Source: JAICUY01 sp963716585 (GTDB lineage Bacteria > Chloroflexota > Limnocylindria > QHBO01). Taken from it: DNA of 64,000 bases. The notes beneath the pieces were generated by a model. It did no database searches. It saw nothing but the letters and a program-made list of their open reading frames with translations, and was not told the DNA's origin. Each line of letters starts with the position of its first letter. The stretch's first letter is position 1. The position numbers were made by a program, and so were the translations under genes. Positions 23,832-33,235 of this stretch are shown here, piece by piece. The DNA lies in assembly GCA_963716585.1 (NCBI GenBank), contig CAVQTN010000002.1, forward strand, positions 744,001-808,000, in the 5' to 3' direction.

Positions 23832-24821
23832 CTACACCTTGATGTCGACGATGCGGCGGATGAGCAGGTACCCGATGCCCATGCTGATCAGGCCGATGAT
23901 GAAGAAGACGATGCCCATGGGCAGGCCGAACAGCTCCGGCGGCTTGTTGAGCATGGCGCTGATGTACGACGGGCTGATGAGGAACAGGATGCCCGCCAGG
24001 CCCACCGGCAGCAGGGTGATCACGTAGCCGCTGTAGCGCTGCATGGCGGTCAGGGTCTGGATCTCGCCCTGGATGCGGATGCGCTCGCGGATGGTGAACG
24101 CGATGGAGTCGAGGACGGTGGCGAGGTTGCCGCCGACCTGGCTCTGGATATTGATGGCGGTGACCATCAGCTCCAGGTCCTCAGACTTCAGCCGACGGCT
24201 CATGTTGTTCAGGGCCGGCTGCAGCGCCACGCCCAGGTTCATCTCGCGCACGACACGTCCGAACTCCTCGCTGATGGGCGGCCGTGCCTCGCGGGTGACG
24301 AGCTCGACACCCTGCAGGAACGACGACCCGGCGCGCAGCGAGTTGGCGAGCAGGGTGATGGTGTCCGGCAGCTGGGTTGCGAATGCCTTCACCCGCTTCT
24401 TCTGGCGGTAGCCGAGATAGAACCGCGGGAAGTAGGCGCCCACCACGAAGGCCAGGAAGAGCGCGATGGGGTTCTTGAGCCCTGCGAAGGCAAAGCCGAG
24501 GATGAACGCCGCCGCCGCGAAGAAGAAGGGCGACATGACCCACATCAGGATGAACTCGGCCGGCTTGAGCTTCAGGTCGGCGCGCGCCAGCTCCGTGCTC
24601 AGGCGCGCGGTCATGTCCTGGCGATCGATCGCGCGGCCGATGGCCTCGACGACCGCCGAGTCTCCCTTCGCGTCGCCCGCCTGCTCGTCGGCCTTGCCGG
24701 ACACGAAGCGGTCAAGGCGGAGGGACACGGTGCCGCCGGCGCCGCTGCCGCTCATGGAAATGCCGACCGCGATGAGCAGCACGGCACCCGCGGCGAGACC
24801 TGCGATGACGAATGGGAGCAT
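23832..24821 (-). CDS. tadB: Tad pilus inner-membrane platform protein TadB
   Basis: 329 residues. An N-terminal helix, a linker, two central helices (FFFAAAAFILGFAFAG, IALFLAFVVGAYFPRFYLG), then the T2SSF domain: LPDTITLLANSLRAGSSFLQ, GVELVTREARPPIS, INIQSQVGGNLATVLDSIAF and a C-terminal pair of helices. This is the partner of TadC. It lies 6 bases before tadC and 15 bases after cpaF. AGGAG lies about 11 bases before the ATG. Confidence 0.94.
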   Translation of the reverse strand: MLPFVIAGLAAGAVLLIAVGISMSGSGAGGTVSLRLDRFVSGKADEQAGDAKGDSAVVEAIGRAIDRQDMTARLSTELARADLKLKPAEFILMWVMSPFFFAAAAFILGFAFAGLKNPIALFLAFVVGAYFPRFYLGYRQKKRVKAFATQLPDTITLLANSLRAGSSFLQGVELVTREARPPISEEFGRVVREMNLGVALQPALNNMSRRLKSEDLELMVTAINIQSQVGGNLATVLDSIAFTIRERIRIQGEIQTLTAMQRYSGYVITLLPVGLAGILFLISPSYISAMLNKPPELFGLPMGIVFFIIGLISMGIGYLLIRRIVDIKV

Positions 24822-24836
24822 GACGCTACAGACTCC

Positions 24837-26282
<1,446 letters not shown>

Positions 26283-26301
26283 GGCTCTGGGTTCCTTCCC
26301 C

Positions 26302-27534
26302 TTAGCGGCGCGCGAAGAGTCCGCGCTTGGACGACTTGTCGGTGGACTTGGCGGTGGACTTGTTGGCGGCGGGCTCTCCCACGATGGTGTGGGCAAGCTT
26401 GATGACGTCGCGCGACAGCGCACTCTCCGGGTGCGAGACCACGAAGGGCACGCCGCGGTTCACGGCGAGGACCGCGAGGCGGCCGTCGGAGACGATCGTT
26501 CCGTCGACGGATCGGCGGATCGAGGCCTCGACGTCCGGGATGCGGATCCCCTGGGCCGTGTCGGATCGGTTGATGACGAGGCGGATCTTGGACCGGTCGT
26601 ACTCGAGCTGGTCGGCGACCTCCAGGAAGAGGCGCACGTTCTTGATGGTGGTGATCTCCAGCGCCGACAGGACCACGATCTGGTCCGCGGCATCCATGAT
26701 CGCCAACGAATGGTCGTTGAGCGCCGACGGCAGGTCCACGATGACCCAGTCGTGCGTCGCCTTGAGGTGCTCGATCATCTTGCGCAGGTAGGCGGGGGTG
26801 ACCAGGTCCGCTCCCTCCGGCGCCGGCGGCGCGAGAAGGACCCGGATCCCCGTGGAGTGCTCGATGACGACCGAGTCGATGATGTCCGCGTCCGGCTCTC
26901 CGCCCTCGACGGCATCGAGCATCGAGCGGTTCTTGGGGTTGAGGTTGAGCAGCACGCCCACGTCGCCGAACTGCAGGTTGGCGTCGACAAGGCACACGCG
27001 GCCATCGGTCTCGCGATGGAGCGCCAGGGCCAGGTTGGTGGCCATCGTGGTTCGGCCCGCGCCGCCCTTCGGCGAGAAGACCGCGACCATCTGGTGGTCA
27101 TCCGCGTTGTCGGAGCCGATGCCCTCCGGCCGCGAGATCATCACCTGCAGCTGTTCGCGACGGCCGAGCTCCTTGCCGTGGACGCTGTGAATCGTGGTGG
27201 CGAACTCGTCGCCGGAGAACGGCTTGACCAGGAACTCCCGGGCGCCGGCGGCGATCGCTCGGCGCAGCTGCTCCGCCTCACCGTGGACGCTCATCATGAT
27301 GATCGGCGAGGAGGGGAGGCGCTGCGAGATGATCTCGGCAGCTGCCACCCCGTCCATCCCCGGCATGTTGATGTCCATGACGATGACATCCGGGCGCAGC
27401 TCCATCGAGAGGCGAATCGCCTCTTCTCCGGATCCCGCCGTCCCGGTGACGTCGATCTCCTGGTCGAAGCTCAGCAGCTTCGTCAGATGATCGCGCGTCT
27501 CCGGGATGTCATCGACGATGAGGACCTTGATCAC
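26302..27534 (-). CDS. cpaE: CpaE/TadZ-like ATPase with N-terminal receiver domain
   Basis: 410 residues. Residues 1-120 are a receiver domain with all key residues: VLIVDDIPETRDHL, Asp in VIVMDINMPGMDG, and Lys in FLVKPFSGDEF. The middle (residues 145-380) is a ParA/MinD-type ATPase with the deviant Walker A FSPKGGAGRTTMATNLALAL, VCLVDANLQFGDVGVLLN and VIVDLPSAL. TadZ/CpaE proteins position the pilus at a cell site. The intact receiver suggests that phosphorylation can control placement. The Ser/Lys-rich tail is probably disordered. GTG start with GGGAG 8 bases upstream. It lies 19 bases before cpaF. Confidence 0.92.
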   Translation of the reverse strand: MIKVLIVDDIPETRDHLTKLLSFDQEIDVTGTAGSGEEAIRLSMELRPDVIVMDINMPGMDGVAAAEIISQRLPSSPIIMMSVHGEAEQLRRAIAAGAREFLVKPFSGDEFATTIHSVHGKELGRREQLQVMISRPEGIGSDNADDHQMVAVFSPKGGAGRTTMATNLALALHRETDGRVCLVDANLQFGDVGVLLNLNPKNRSMLDAVEGGEPDADIIDSVVIEHSTGIRVLLAPPAPEGADLVTPAYLRKMIEHLKATHDWVIVDLPSALNDHSLAIMDAADQIVVLSALEITTIKNVRLFLEVADQLEYDRSKIRLVINRSDTAQGIRIPDVEASIRRSVDGTIVSDGRLAVLAVNRGVPFVVSHPESALSRDVIKLAHTIVGEPAANKSTAKSTDKSSKRGLFARR

Positions 27535-27559
27535 GTTCAGAGCTCCCGGGCTTCCTGGG

Positions 27560-28435
27560 TTACCTGGACTTCGGGCCGACCTGCTGCACGATTCCCGGAA
27601 TCGGCAGGCCGAAGTTCTTCACCAGGCTGTCGATGGTGAGACCGGTTGTCGCCTCATCGGCCTTGTCGGCGGTCGCCCGGATGGTCACCGTCAGCGCACC
27701 CTGCTCGCTCACGTCGCGCTGGGCGAACTTGACGAGCTCGGCGTCCTGGTCGGTGCCGGCGAACACGATGATCACGGTCTCGGTGAACTGCTGCTGCGCG
27801 GCCGGCGCGCCCTCGGCACCCGGGCTGGGGGACGGCGCCTGCTGCGTCGCACGCGACTGGCTGACATAGAGGACGCGCTTCTGCTGCAGGACGGTCTTCA
27901 CCGTTCGCGCATTGGTCAGCCCGTTGACCGCCTCGAAGCGCGGGTTCTGGGCCGTCGAGTCAGCCGATGGCTGGAGGACCTGGACGTCCTGCGACAGGAC
28001 CACGTCGATGATGTCGCCGGGCTTCACCAGGAAGTCGATGCCGGTCGTCCGGTCGAGCTGCAGGGTGACGGCCTTCTCGCCGGGCTTCAGCTGCGCCGAG
28101 ATGTTGACCGTCGGGTTCACCCCACCGCCGAACGCCTCCTGGGAGACCTGGGCGTCCTTGGGGATGGCGACCAGCGCGGTGCGGCCGCCGACCTGTGACG
28201 GGTCCTTGATGGCTGTGCCCTGCACGGCCCCCAGGTCGACCTGCTTGACGGCCACCATGTCGGGAGTGACGGCGGTGCCGATGGCGATGTCGGCCTTTGC
28301 GACGAGGACGTTAGCCTTGGCGGTCTGCTCTTGTGCCGGTCCACTCGTCTGGTTCAGGAGGATGACGATGCCAACAAAGGCCAGGACGGCAAGCAGCACT
28401 CCAACCAGGATGACCAGGCGATTGGATCGCTTCAC
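27560..28435 (-). CDS. cpaB: Flp pilus assembly protein CpaB
   Basis: 291 residues. An N-terminal anchor helix (LVILVGVLLAVLAFVGIVIL) is followed by a SAF domain (NVLVAKADIAIGTAVTPDMV, then AIPKDAQVSQEAFGG) and the RcpC/CpaB domain (LKPGEKAVTLQLDRTTGIDF, LVKPGDIIDVVLSQDVQV). In diderms CpaB/RcpC interacts with the outer-membrane secretin; here no secretin gene is present, so it probably acts in the cell wall. GTG start with AAGGGG 7 bases upstream. First gene of the main operon; a TTGACC-type promoter lies 69 bases upstream. Confidence 0.93.
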   Translation of the reverse strand: MKRSNRLVILVGVLLAVLAFVGIVILLNQTSGPAQEQTAKANVLVAKADIAIGTAVTPDMVAVKQVDLGAVQGTAIKDPSQVGGRTALVAIPKDAQVSQEAFGGGVNPTVNISAQLKPGEKAVTLQLDRTTGIDFLVKPGDIIDVVLSQDVQVLQPSADSTAQNPRFEAVNGLTNARTVKTVLQQKRVLYVSQSRATQQAPSPSPGAEGAPAAQQQFTETVIIVFAGTDQDAELVKFAQRDVSEQGALTVTIRATADKADEATTGLTIDSLVKNFGLPIPGIVQQVGPKSR

Positions 28436-28503
28436 AGAAATACCCCTTGAGCTCGGAAAATGGTGATCAATAAGAGCCGGGACAGTGCAGCCGTTGTGAC
28501 TGC

Positions 28504-28513
28504 GGTCAACAGT
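28504..28513 (-). promoter_or_regulatory. CTGTTGACC promoter motif upstream of cpaB
   Basis: On the minus strand the sequence reads ACTGTTGACC, matching the sites upstream of the DegS-like kinase, the phosphoglycosyltransferase fusion and the aminotransferase. TTGACC would be the -35. No strong -10 is seen 17 bases later (ACTGTC). The rest of the gap 28436-28712 holds no gene. Confidence 0.4.
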
Positions 28514-28712
28514 CTAGGCGGTCGGTCGGCGCCGCATCGAGTGGACTTGTGGGCTACCGCGGGGCAGTACCCCAGGACCCGGATCGGACGCTTTGGGACT
28601 GCCCGAATGGCCCGATGCGGGATGCGCGGAGGAGGCCTCTGGCGCCGGTGGCGCGCGACCGGCCGGGGCAAGGGCAGAGCTTTGAGGCGTGTCGTGCCCT
28701 GGGGCCAAGAGC

Positions 28713-28742
28713 AGAGCCCCGAGGCGTGTGCCCCGGGGCTCT
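28713..28742 (-). terminator. Terminator after flp
   Basis: AGAGCCCCG (28713-28721) pairs perfectly with CGGGGCTCT (28734-28742). It lies 24 bases past the flp stop. It would let the pilin, needed in excess, be transcribed separately from the assembly genes. Confidence 0.75.
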
Positions 28743-28765
28743 GTGCGAAGGTCAACAGCTGAGGA

Positions 28766-28948
28766 CTAGGTCTGCAGGCTGGTGCCGACGTTCTGGAAGA
28801 TACGGCTCACGATCGGGCCCAGGAAGATCAGGGCGACAATCACGATGATGGCGATGAGGGCGAGGAGCAGACCGTACTCAACGAGTGTCTGGCCTTCCTC
28901 ATCATCACGCTGGAAACGCGCCAGAAGAGTGCTGATGAACTGAAGCAT
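28766..28948 (-). CDS. flp: Flp-type major pilin
   Basis: 60 residues. The leader MLQFISTLLARFQRDDEE is followed by GQTLVEYGLLLALIAIIVIV, the class IVb pilin motif with Gly at -1, Glu at +5 and Tyr at +6, then the fibre-forming helix and a short tail (RIFQNVGTSLQT). After processing, the mature subunit would be about 41 residues, as in Flp1. A GGAGG lies 11 bases before the ATG. It is separated from cpaB by a terminator and a promoter motif, so it is probably its own transcript. Confidence 0.94.
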   Translation of the reverse strand: MLQFISTLLARFQRDDEEGQTLVEYGLLLALIAIIVIVALIFLGPIVSRIFQNVGTSLQT

Positions 28949-29076
28949 ATGTGTTGGGGACCTCCTTTCCTTGAGGATTTGCGACGCAGCGTAGAGGCCG
29001 CTGCAAGGGTCCGGTATGGCCTGTTGGTCCTATCGAGTCGTTTTGGCAGCGTACTGTGGGACTGGGCTCCTGCGCT

Positions 29077-29082
29077 TGTCAA
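29077..29082 (-). promoter_or_regulatory. Possible flp promoter -35
   Basis: On the minus strand TTGACA lies 129 bases before the flp start; CACAGT is about 18 bases further on. The match is good only for the -35. The remaining gap to 29415 holds no recognisable gene. Confidence 0.3.
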
Positions 29083-29415
29083 ATCTGCCACTTGCCGGTT
29101 TCCGCCCCGTTCGTACGCCGATCGGGGGAGGATGGGAGCCGTGCCTGCTGCGACACGGCTCCCGCACCGGAGGAGGAGACCCGAGGTCCGGACTGGCGTC
29201 CGGCCCTCGTCCAGATGAAGGCCGCCACGGATACCCGAGACGACTTGGGTTCAGGCTACGGTCCGCTTGCTCGCTCCACCATGGAACTCCAGTACCGGGC
29301 CTGATCAGGACTTGCGGCCGGCAGTGGTGCCGCCTGGCACGTCGGGCCGTCGGGGCGCACGTTGAGTCTGTGGTGGCTCAGGTGAGCGTCACACCGGCGG
29401 CTCGCATGCCGTTGC

Positions 29416-29545
29416 CTCGTGTAGTGACTCAGCCGAGCAGCTTCGGCCGCGGACCTCGGCCCAATCGTGTCCGGATGAGTCAGCAAGGGCGTAGATGGCA
29501 GCTGAGGCTCACGCTCTCATTCGTTTGAGTCCGCAGTGACTCGGG
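29416..29545. repeat. Second TTTGAGTCA repeat cluster
   Basis: GTGACTCAGCCG at 29420, GATGAGTCAGC at 29474 and CTCTCATTCGTTTGAGTC at 29511, then GTGACTCGGGC. The last two form an inverted pair. The flank CTCTCATTCG corresponds to CTCTCACGCA of the 9.3-kb cluster. Both clusters lie in gaps next to minus-strand genes. Confidence 0.6.
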
Positions 29546-29564
29546 CTGCTCGGGGGGACACGCG

Positions 29565-29595
29565 AACGCCGCCTCCGACGAAGGGAGGCGGCGTT
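29565..29595 (-). terminator. Terminator of the NarL-type regulator transcript
   Basis: A perfect 12-bp stem, AACGCCGCCTCC (29565-29576) with GGAGGCGGCGTT (29584-29595), seven-base loop. It lies 85 bases past the regulator stop. No T-run follows. Confidence 0.75.
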
Positions 29596-29679
29596 GAGCG
29601 CATCGGTCACGAAGGATGGGCCCCGGATGGACCGATCCGGACCAATTGGGCCCAAGCGAACGACCGGTTGAACCGGCGC

Positions 29680-30465
29680 TCAGTCCTCCGGGATCTTGAT
29701 CCATCCCTGGCGCATGGCGTAGACCACCGCCTGGGTGCGGTCGTTGACCGACAGCTTGCGCAGGATGGAGCTCATGTGGTTCTTGACCGTCTGCTCGCTG
29801 ATCGACAGCGCGTAGGCGACCTGCTTGTTGGTCATCCCCTGGGCGATGTTGTCCAGGATCTCGACCTCGCGAGGCGAGAGCGGCGCGAAGATCGGCTGCG
29901 CGTCGTTGCCGTAGACCGCCAGCTCGCGGAACTCCTTGAGAACGCGCGATGCGACAGCCGGCTTGGCGAAGACCTTGTCGTTGATGAGGTACTCGCCGGA
30001 TCGGACGCGCCGGATGATGGCGGTCAGGTCTGACGGATCGATGTCCTTGAGGACATACGCCGCGGCGCCGGCCTTGATGGCGTCGAACAGCTGATCCTCG
30101 TCATCGTTCGACGCGAGCACGATGACACCGGTGTGCGGCAGCTCGCGCTTCAGGCGCTGGGTCGTCTCGATCCCGTTGGGCGCCGGCAATCCCAGGTCCA
30201 TCAGGACCACGTCGGGGGTCAGCTCCTGGATGACGGCGAGCGCCTCGCGCCCGTTGCCGGCCTCGCCGACGACCTCCATGTCGTTCTCGAGCTCCAGGAT
30301 GTTGCGCACGCCGCGACGGAACAGGGTGTGGCCGTCGACGATGACGATCCGCGCCTTGCCGGTTGCGCGACGGTCACCGCCACGCCGTCGCTCGTCGACC
30401 TTGACTTCGGTGTCCATGGTTGCTCCTTGTCCTTCCTGCGTGTCGGTGGTCAGTCTGGTGGTCAT
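29680..30465 (-). CDS. NarL/LuxR-family response regulator
   Basis: 261 residues from ATG 30465; a second ATG at 30417 with its own GGAG is also plausible. Receiver domain 38-155 has the phospho-acceptor Asp in VVLMDLGLPAPNG and the Lys in AYVLKDIDPSDL, but the usual acidic pair reads IVIVDGHTLF, so one acid is replaced by Gly. The C-terminal LuxR HTH is typical: LSPREVEILDNIAQGMTNKQ, then VAYALSISEQTVKNHMSSIL. It lies 21 bases downstream of the DegS-like kinase and is surely its partner. Targets are unknown; the flanking pilus and polysaccharide loci are candidates. Confidence 0.92.
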   Translation of the reverse strand: MTTRLTTDTQEGQGATMDTEVKVDERRRGGDRRATGKARIVIVDGHTLFRRGVRNILELENDMEVVGEAGNGREALAVIQELTPDVVLMDLGLPAPNGIETTQRLKRELPHTGVIVLASNDDEDQLFDAIKAGAAAYVLKDIDPSDLTAIIRRVRSGEYLINDKVFAKPAVASRVLKEFRELAVYGNDAQPIFAPLSPREVEILDNIAQGMTNKQVAYALSISEQTVKNHMSSILRKLSVNDRTQAVVYAMRQGWIKIPED

Positions 30466-30486
30466 GCTGATTCCTTGATGGGGTGA

Positions 30487-31497
30487 TTACCGTGGCTTCT
30501 CGGGCAGGCTGAGCAGGATTCGGGTCCCCTCCCCCTGCCGCGACTCGATCTGGAGCTGTGAGCCGAGCAGCTCTGCGCGCTCGCGCATGAACTGCAGCCC
30601 GAAGTTGCGGCTCGCGCCGGATGCCAGCCGCATCACGTCGAACCCGCGTCCGTTGTCGACGATCGTCAGCTGGTCGCCTTCGAAGCCGATGCAGACCTCG
30701 CTGGCGGCCGCGTGCTTGCGCACGTTCTGCAACGCCTCCTGTGCGATGCGCAGGACCGAGGCCTTCTGCGCCGCGTTGAGGCGGTCGTCGATGCCGTCGA
30801 CGTTGACCTGCACCGCGATGCCGTGGCGCGCATGGAACTCGGTGGCCTGGTCGGCCATGGCCTGCGCCAGGCCCACGTCGACGACCGGTGGCCGCAGGCT
30901 GCTGATGAAGCCGCGCACCTCGTCCAGGCCGTCGCGCAGCATGGTGCGCAGGAAGCCCAGCTCCGCGCGGGCAGTGCGTGGCACGTCGCCCATCACGCGA
31001 TCCAGGTACTCGACCTGGAAGATGGCGTTGGTGAGGACCTGCGCCGGTCCGTCGTGGATCTCCTCCGCCAGCCGCTGTCGCTCGCCTTCCTGCGCACCGA
31101 TGATGCGCAGCTGCACGGCGGCCGGCGACTCGTCGGTGTCGGTCAAGGCAGGCTCGGGAGCCTGTGGATCGGGGTCGGCCAGGTACTTGGCGACGAGGTC
31201 GAGCTGGCGTTCGGCGACGTCGAGGCGCTTCAGCCGCGCCCGCAGGATGCCGACCTCCCGGCCCAGCTGCTCATGCTCGGCACGCATCGAGTCGCCGCCC
31301 GGGGCGGTACGTCCCCCGGACCGCTGGTCGAGCCCGGCGCGCAGCTGCATCCAGTCCTCGAGGCGGTGACGGTACTGCTCCCGATAGCGCTCGACGAGCG
31401 CATGAACACGCTGCGTGTCACGCCGGACGCTCTCGCCGGCCTGGTCGAAGACGCGCTCCAGGCTGACCGATGGACTACTGGTGCTGGGACCTGCCAA
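30487..31497 (-). CDS. DegS/NarX-type cytoplasmic sensor histidine kinase
   Basis: 336 residues, no membrane segment. Residues 1-110 are helical and probably coiled-coil (REVGILRARLKRLDVAERQL). The HisKA_3 box EGERQRLAEEIHDGPAQVL carries the phospho-acceptor His. The HATPase has IAQEALQNVRKHAAASEV (N box), IVDNGRGFD (G1) and the C-terminal GTRILLSLP. Start is TTG 31497 with AGGGGAAGAG just upstream. A GTACTGTTGACC promoter motif lies 75 bases upstream. Signal unknown; a soluble kinase of this type usually senses an internal cue. Confidence 0.9.
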   Translation of the reverse strand: MAGPSTSSPSVSLERVFDQAGESVRRDTQRVHALVERYREQYRHRLEDWMQLRAGLDQRSGGRTAPGGDSMRAEHEQLGREVGILRARLKRLDVAERQLDLVAKYLADPDPQAPEPALTDTDESPAAVQLRIIGAQEGERQRLAEEIHDGPAQVLTNAIFQVEYLDRVMGDVPRTARAELGFLRTMLRDGLDEVRGFISSLRPPVVDVGLAQAMADQATEFHARHGIAVQVNVDGIDDRLNAAQKASVLRIAQEALQNVRKHAAASEVCIGFEGDQLTIVDNGRGFDVMRLASGASRNFGLQFMRERAELLGSQLQIESRQGEGTRILLSLPEKPR

Positions 31498-31554
31498 GCT
31501 CTTCCCCTGAGGAGTACGGGGTCAGGCGTAGTACCCGACCTCGGCCCATGCTCG

Positions 31555-31584
31555 GGGCGCATTGTGCAGCGGGTCAACAGTACT
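31555..31584 (-). promoter_or_regulatory. GTACTGTTGACC promoter upstream of the DegS-like kinase
   Basis: The minus strand reads AGTACTGTTGACC (31572-31584) with GAGCAT 18 bases after TTGACC as a possible -10. A second GTACT half-site lies closer to the gene. Confidence 0.45.
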
Positions 31585-31600
31585 TCGAGCGCCGAAAGTA

Positions 31601-33205
31601 CTAGGGCGCCACGCGATAGATCCGCACCCCAGGGGCTTCGAAGGTCGGGTCGGACTCCAGGAAGGTCGCCCGGTTGCCCTGGCTGTCGACCGCTTCGGCG
31701 CCCTCCCACAGCCCGAGTGGATCGGGGACCGATGGATCCCGTCGGGTCACCACCACCCACTGGACTGCGTAGGCGCGCACGACCTCTTCGACCACCGGAT
31801 AGGGATCGAACGGGAACGCGACGCCGGGGTTGCGGCTCACCTGCCAGAGCGCCGAGGGGTCGTCGGACATGACGACCGCATCGGTCAGGTGATGGGAGCT
31901 GAAGAAGGAGCCGGCGGCTTCGTCCAGACGCCGCGAGGCGTTCCAGTCGGCATACAGGCTCGTCGAGGCGACCAGCGACAGGATGACCGCGCCGATGATC
32001 CCAGCCACCAGCATGAAGCGCTGCGTCGCCGGTCGTTTCAGGAACCACCACCAGCGGCCAGCGGCGGTCGCAGCCGGCCCGATGGCGCCGACCGCCATGG
32101 GCAGCGCGAACGGCAGCCAGGCCGTTGACGAGTGGTAGAACGCGCCCTTCGGCCCGTGGAAGGTGAAGACGGCGCCCATCACCACGAACATGACCGCGAA
32201 GTAGGCAACGAACGGGAGCAGCCGGCGGTCGCGCCGCGCCAGCCACAGGCCCGCCGCGAAGAAGACGACGAAGATGCCGCCGGTCAGCACGGCGGTGCGG
32301 CCGATGAGCTCGACCCACGCGCCGATCCTGGACCCGACGATCTCGAGCGGCGAGGTGGCGGCCAGGTAGCTCGTCAGCGAGACCTCGTGCCCGATGGAGA
32401 ACTGCTCGTTGTAGGAGCTGATCCATAGCATGTGCGCGCCGGCGGACGGGAGGAGGCCGCCGAAGGTGGCCAGGTTGCGCGCCAGCCAGGGTGCCAGGAC
32501 CAGCACGAACGCCGCGGCGCTGCCGGCGCCCCAGCCCAGCGCCTGTGGGAGGCGGCCGCGTTCCAGCCGCAGCAGCCAGGCGGTCGCGGGGGCCACCACC
32601 AGCAGCAGCCCGTCGACGCGGGTCAGGGTCGCCAGCCCCGCCGCGAGCCCGGCGGCCACCAGCCACAATCCGGGGCGGCGCGCGGAGACCGCGCGGCAGC
32701 TGGCGTACAGCGCGCCGGCGCCCGTCACTCCGAACACGGCGTAGTTGGCGACCAGCGGGGCGGCGATCAGCAGCGGCCCGGAGAAGAGTGCCAGCGTCGC
32801 CGCGCCCAGCGCCACGCCGCGTGACTGCCACAGCTGCCAGCCGACGAGGTAGGTGAACGGCACCAGCGCGCTGCTCAGCAGGACCATGGGAACCTGGCCG
32901 GCGCGCCACCCCGGGCCGAAGAGCGCCATGCCGGCCGCGGCCACGATGGAGGTGAGCGGCATCCAGTGCCCGTTGGAGGCGACCGGCAGCAGCGGGTCCG
33001 GCGGGATGCGCGAGCCAACCTCCAGGAAGCTCCAGATCACCGGGGCGGTGAAGCCGTGCCCGCTCGCCAGCTGGCGAGCGACCATGTCGTAGTAGGCGGG
33101 ATCGGTGTAGGGCGGCCAGGGAACCAGGACCGCGGCGAGCGTGCGGAACGCGAGCGCCACGATCGACAGGACCAGCAGGTCACGGACGATCGATCGATTG
33201 CTCAC
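31601..33205 (-). CDS. GT39/ArnT-like membrane glycosyltransferase
   Basis: 534 residues with about eleven membrane helices and a soluble C-terminal part. The first loop reads VPWPPYTDPAYYDMVARQL, with the acidic residue expected for GT-C catalysis. Then SNGHWMPLTSIVAAAGMALF and LATLTRVDGLLLVVAPATAW follow, as in GT39-type family proteins. Such enzymes transfer a sugar from a polyprenyl phosphate on the outer side of the membrane; donor and acceptor are unknown. GTG start 33205 has TACCCT 6 bases upstream, a leaderless arrangement back to back with the divergent gene. Confidence 0.8.
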   Translation of the reverse strand: MSNRSIVRDLLVLSIVALAFRTLAAVLVPWPPYTDPAYYDMVARQLASGHGFTAPVIWSFLEVGSRIPPDPLLPVASNGHWMPLTSIVAAAGMALFGPGWRAGQVPMVLLSSALVPFTYLVGWQLWQSRGVALGAATLALFSGPLLIAAPLVANYAVFGVTGAGALYASCRAVSARRPGLWLVAAGLAAGLATLTRVDGLLLVVAPATAWLLRLERGRLPQALGWGAGSAAAFVLVLAPWLARNLATFGGLLPSAGAHMLWISSYNEQFSIGHEVSLTSYLAATSPLEIVGSRIGAWVELIGRTAVLTGGIFVVFFAAGLWLARRDRRLLPFVAYFAVMFVVMGAVFTFHGPKGAFYHSSTAWLPFALPMAVGAIGPAATAAGRWWWFLKRPATQRFMLVAGIIGAVILSLVASTSLYADWNASRRLDEAAGSFFSSHHLTDAVVMSDDPSALWQVSRNPGVAFPFDPYPVVEEVVRAYAVQWVVVTRRDPSVPDPLGLWEGAEAVDSQGNRATFLESDPTFEAPGVRIYRVAP

Positions 33206-33235
33206 CGCCGCAGGGTACCCGGTAGACTCCGGCCG
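33206..33235. promoter_or_regulatory. 30-bp divergent leaderless promoter pair
   Basis: The whole gap between two start codons is 30 bases. On the minus strand TACCCT (33212-33217) is 6 bases before GTG 33205. On the plus strand TAGACT (33223-33228) is 7 bases before ATG 33236. The two -10 boxes are 5 bases apart, so the polymerases would compete. Confidence 0.5.

Noticed and set aside
29016..29528. ORF of 170 codons upstream of flp
   Set aside because: Its composition is Arg/Gly-rich with no motif, it runs through the TTTGAGTCA repeats, and it is open only because of GC bias.
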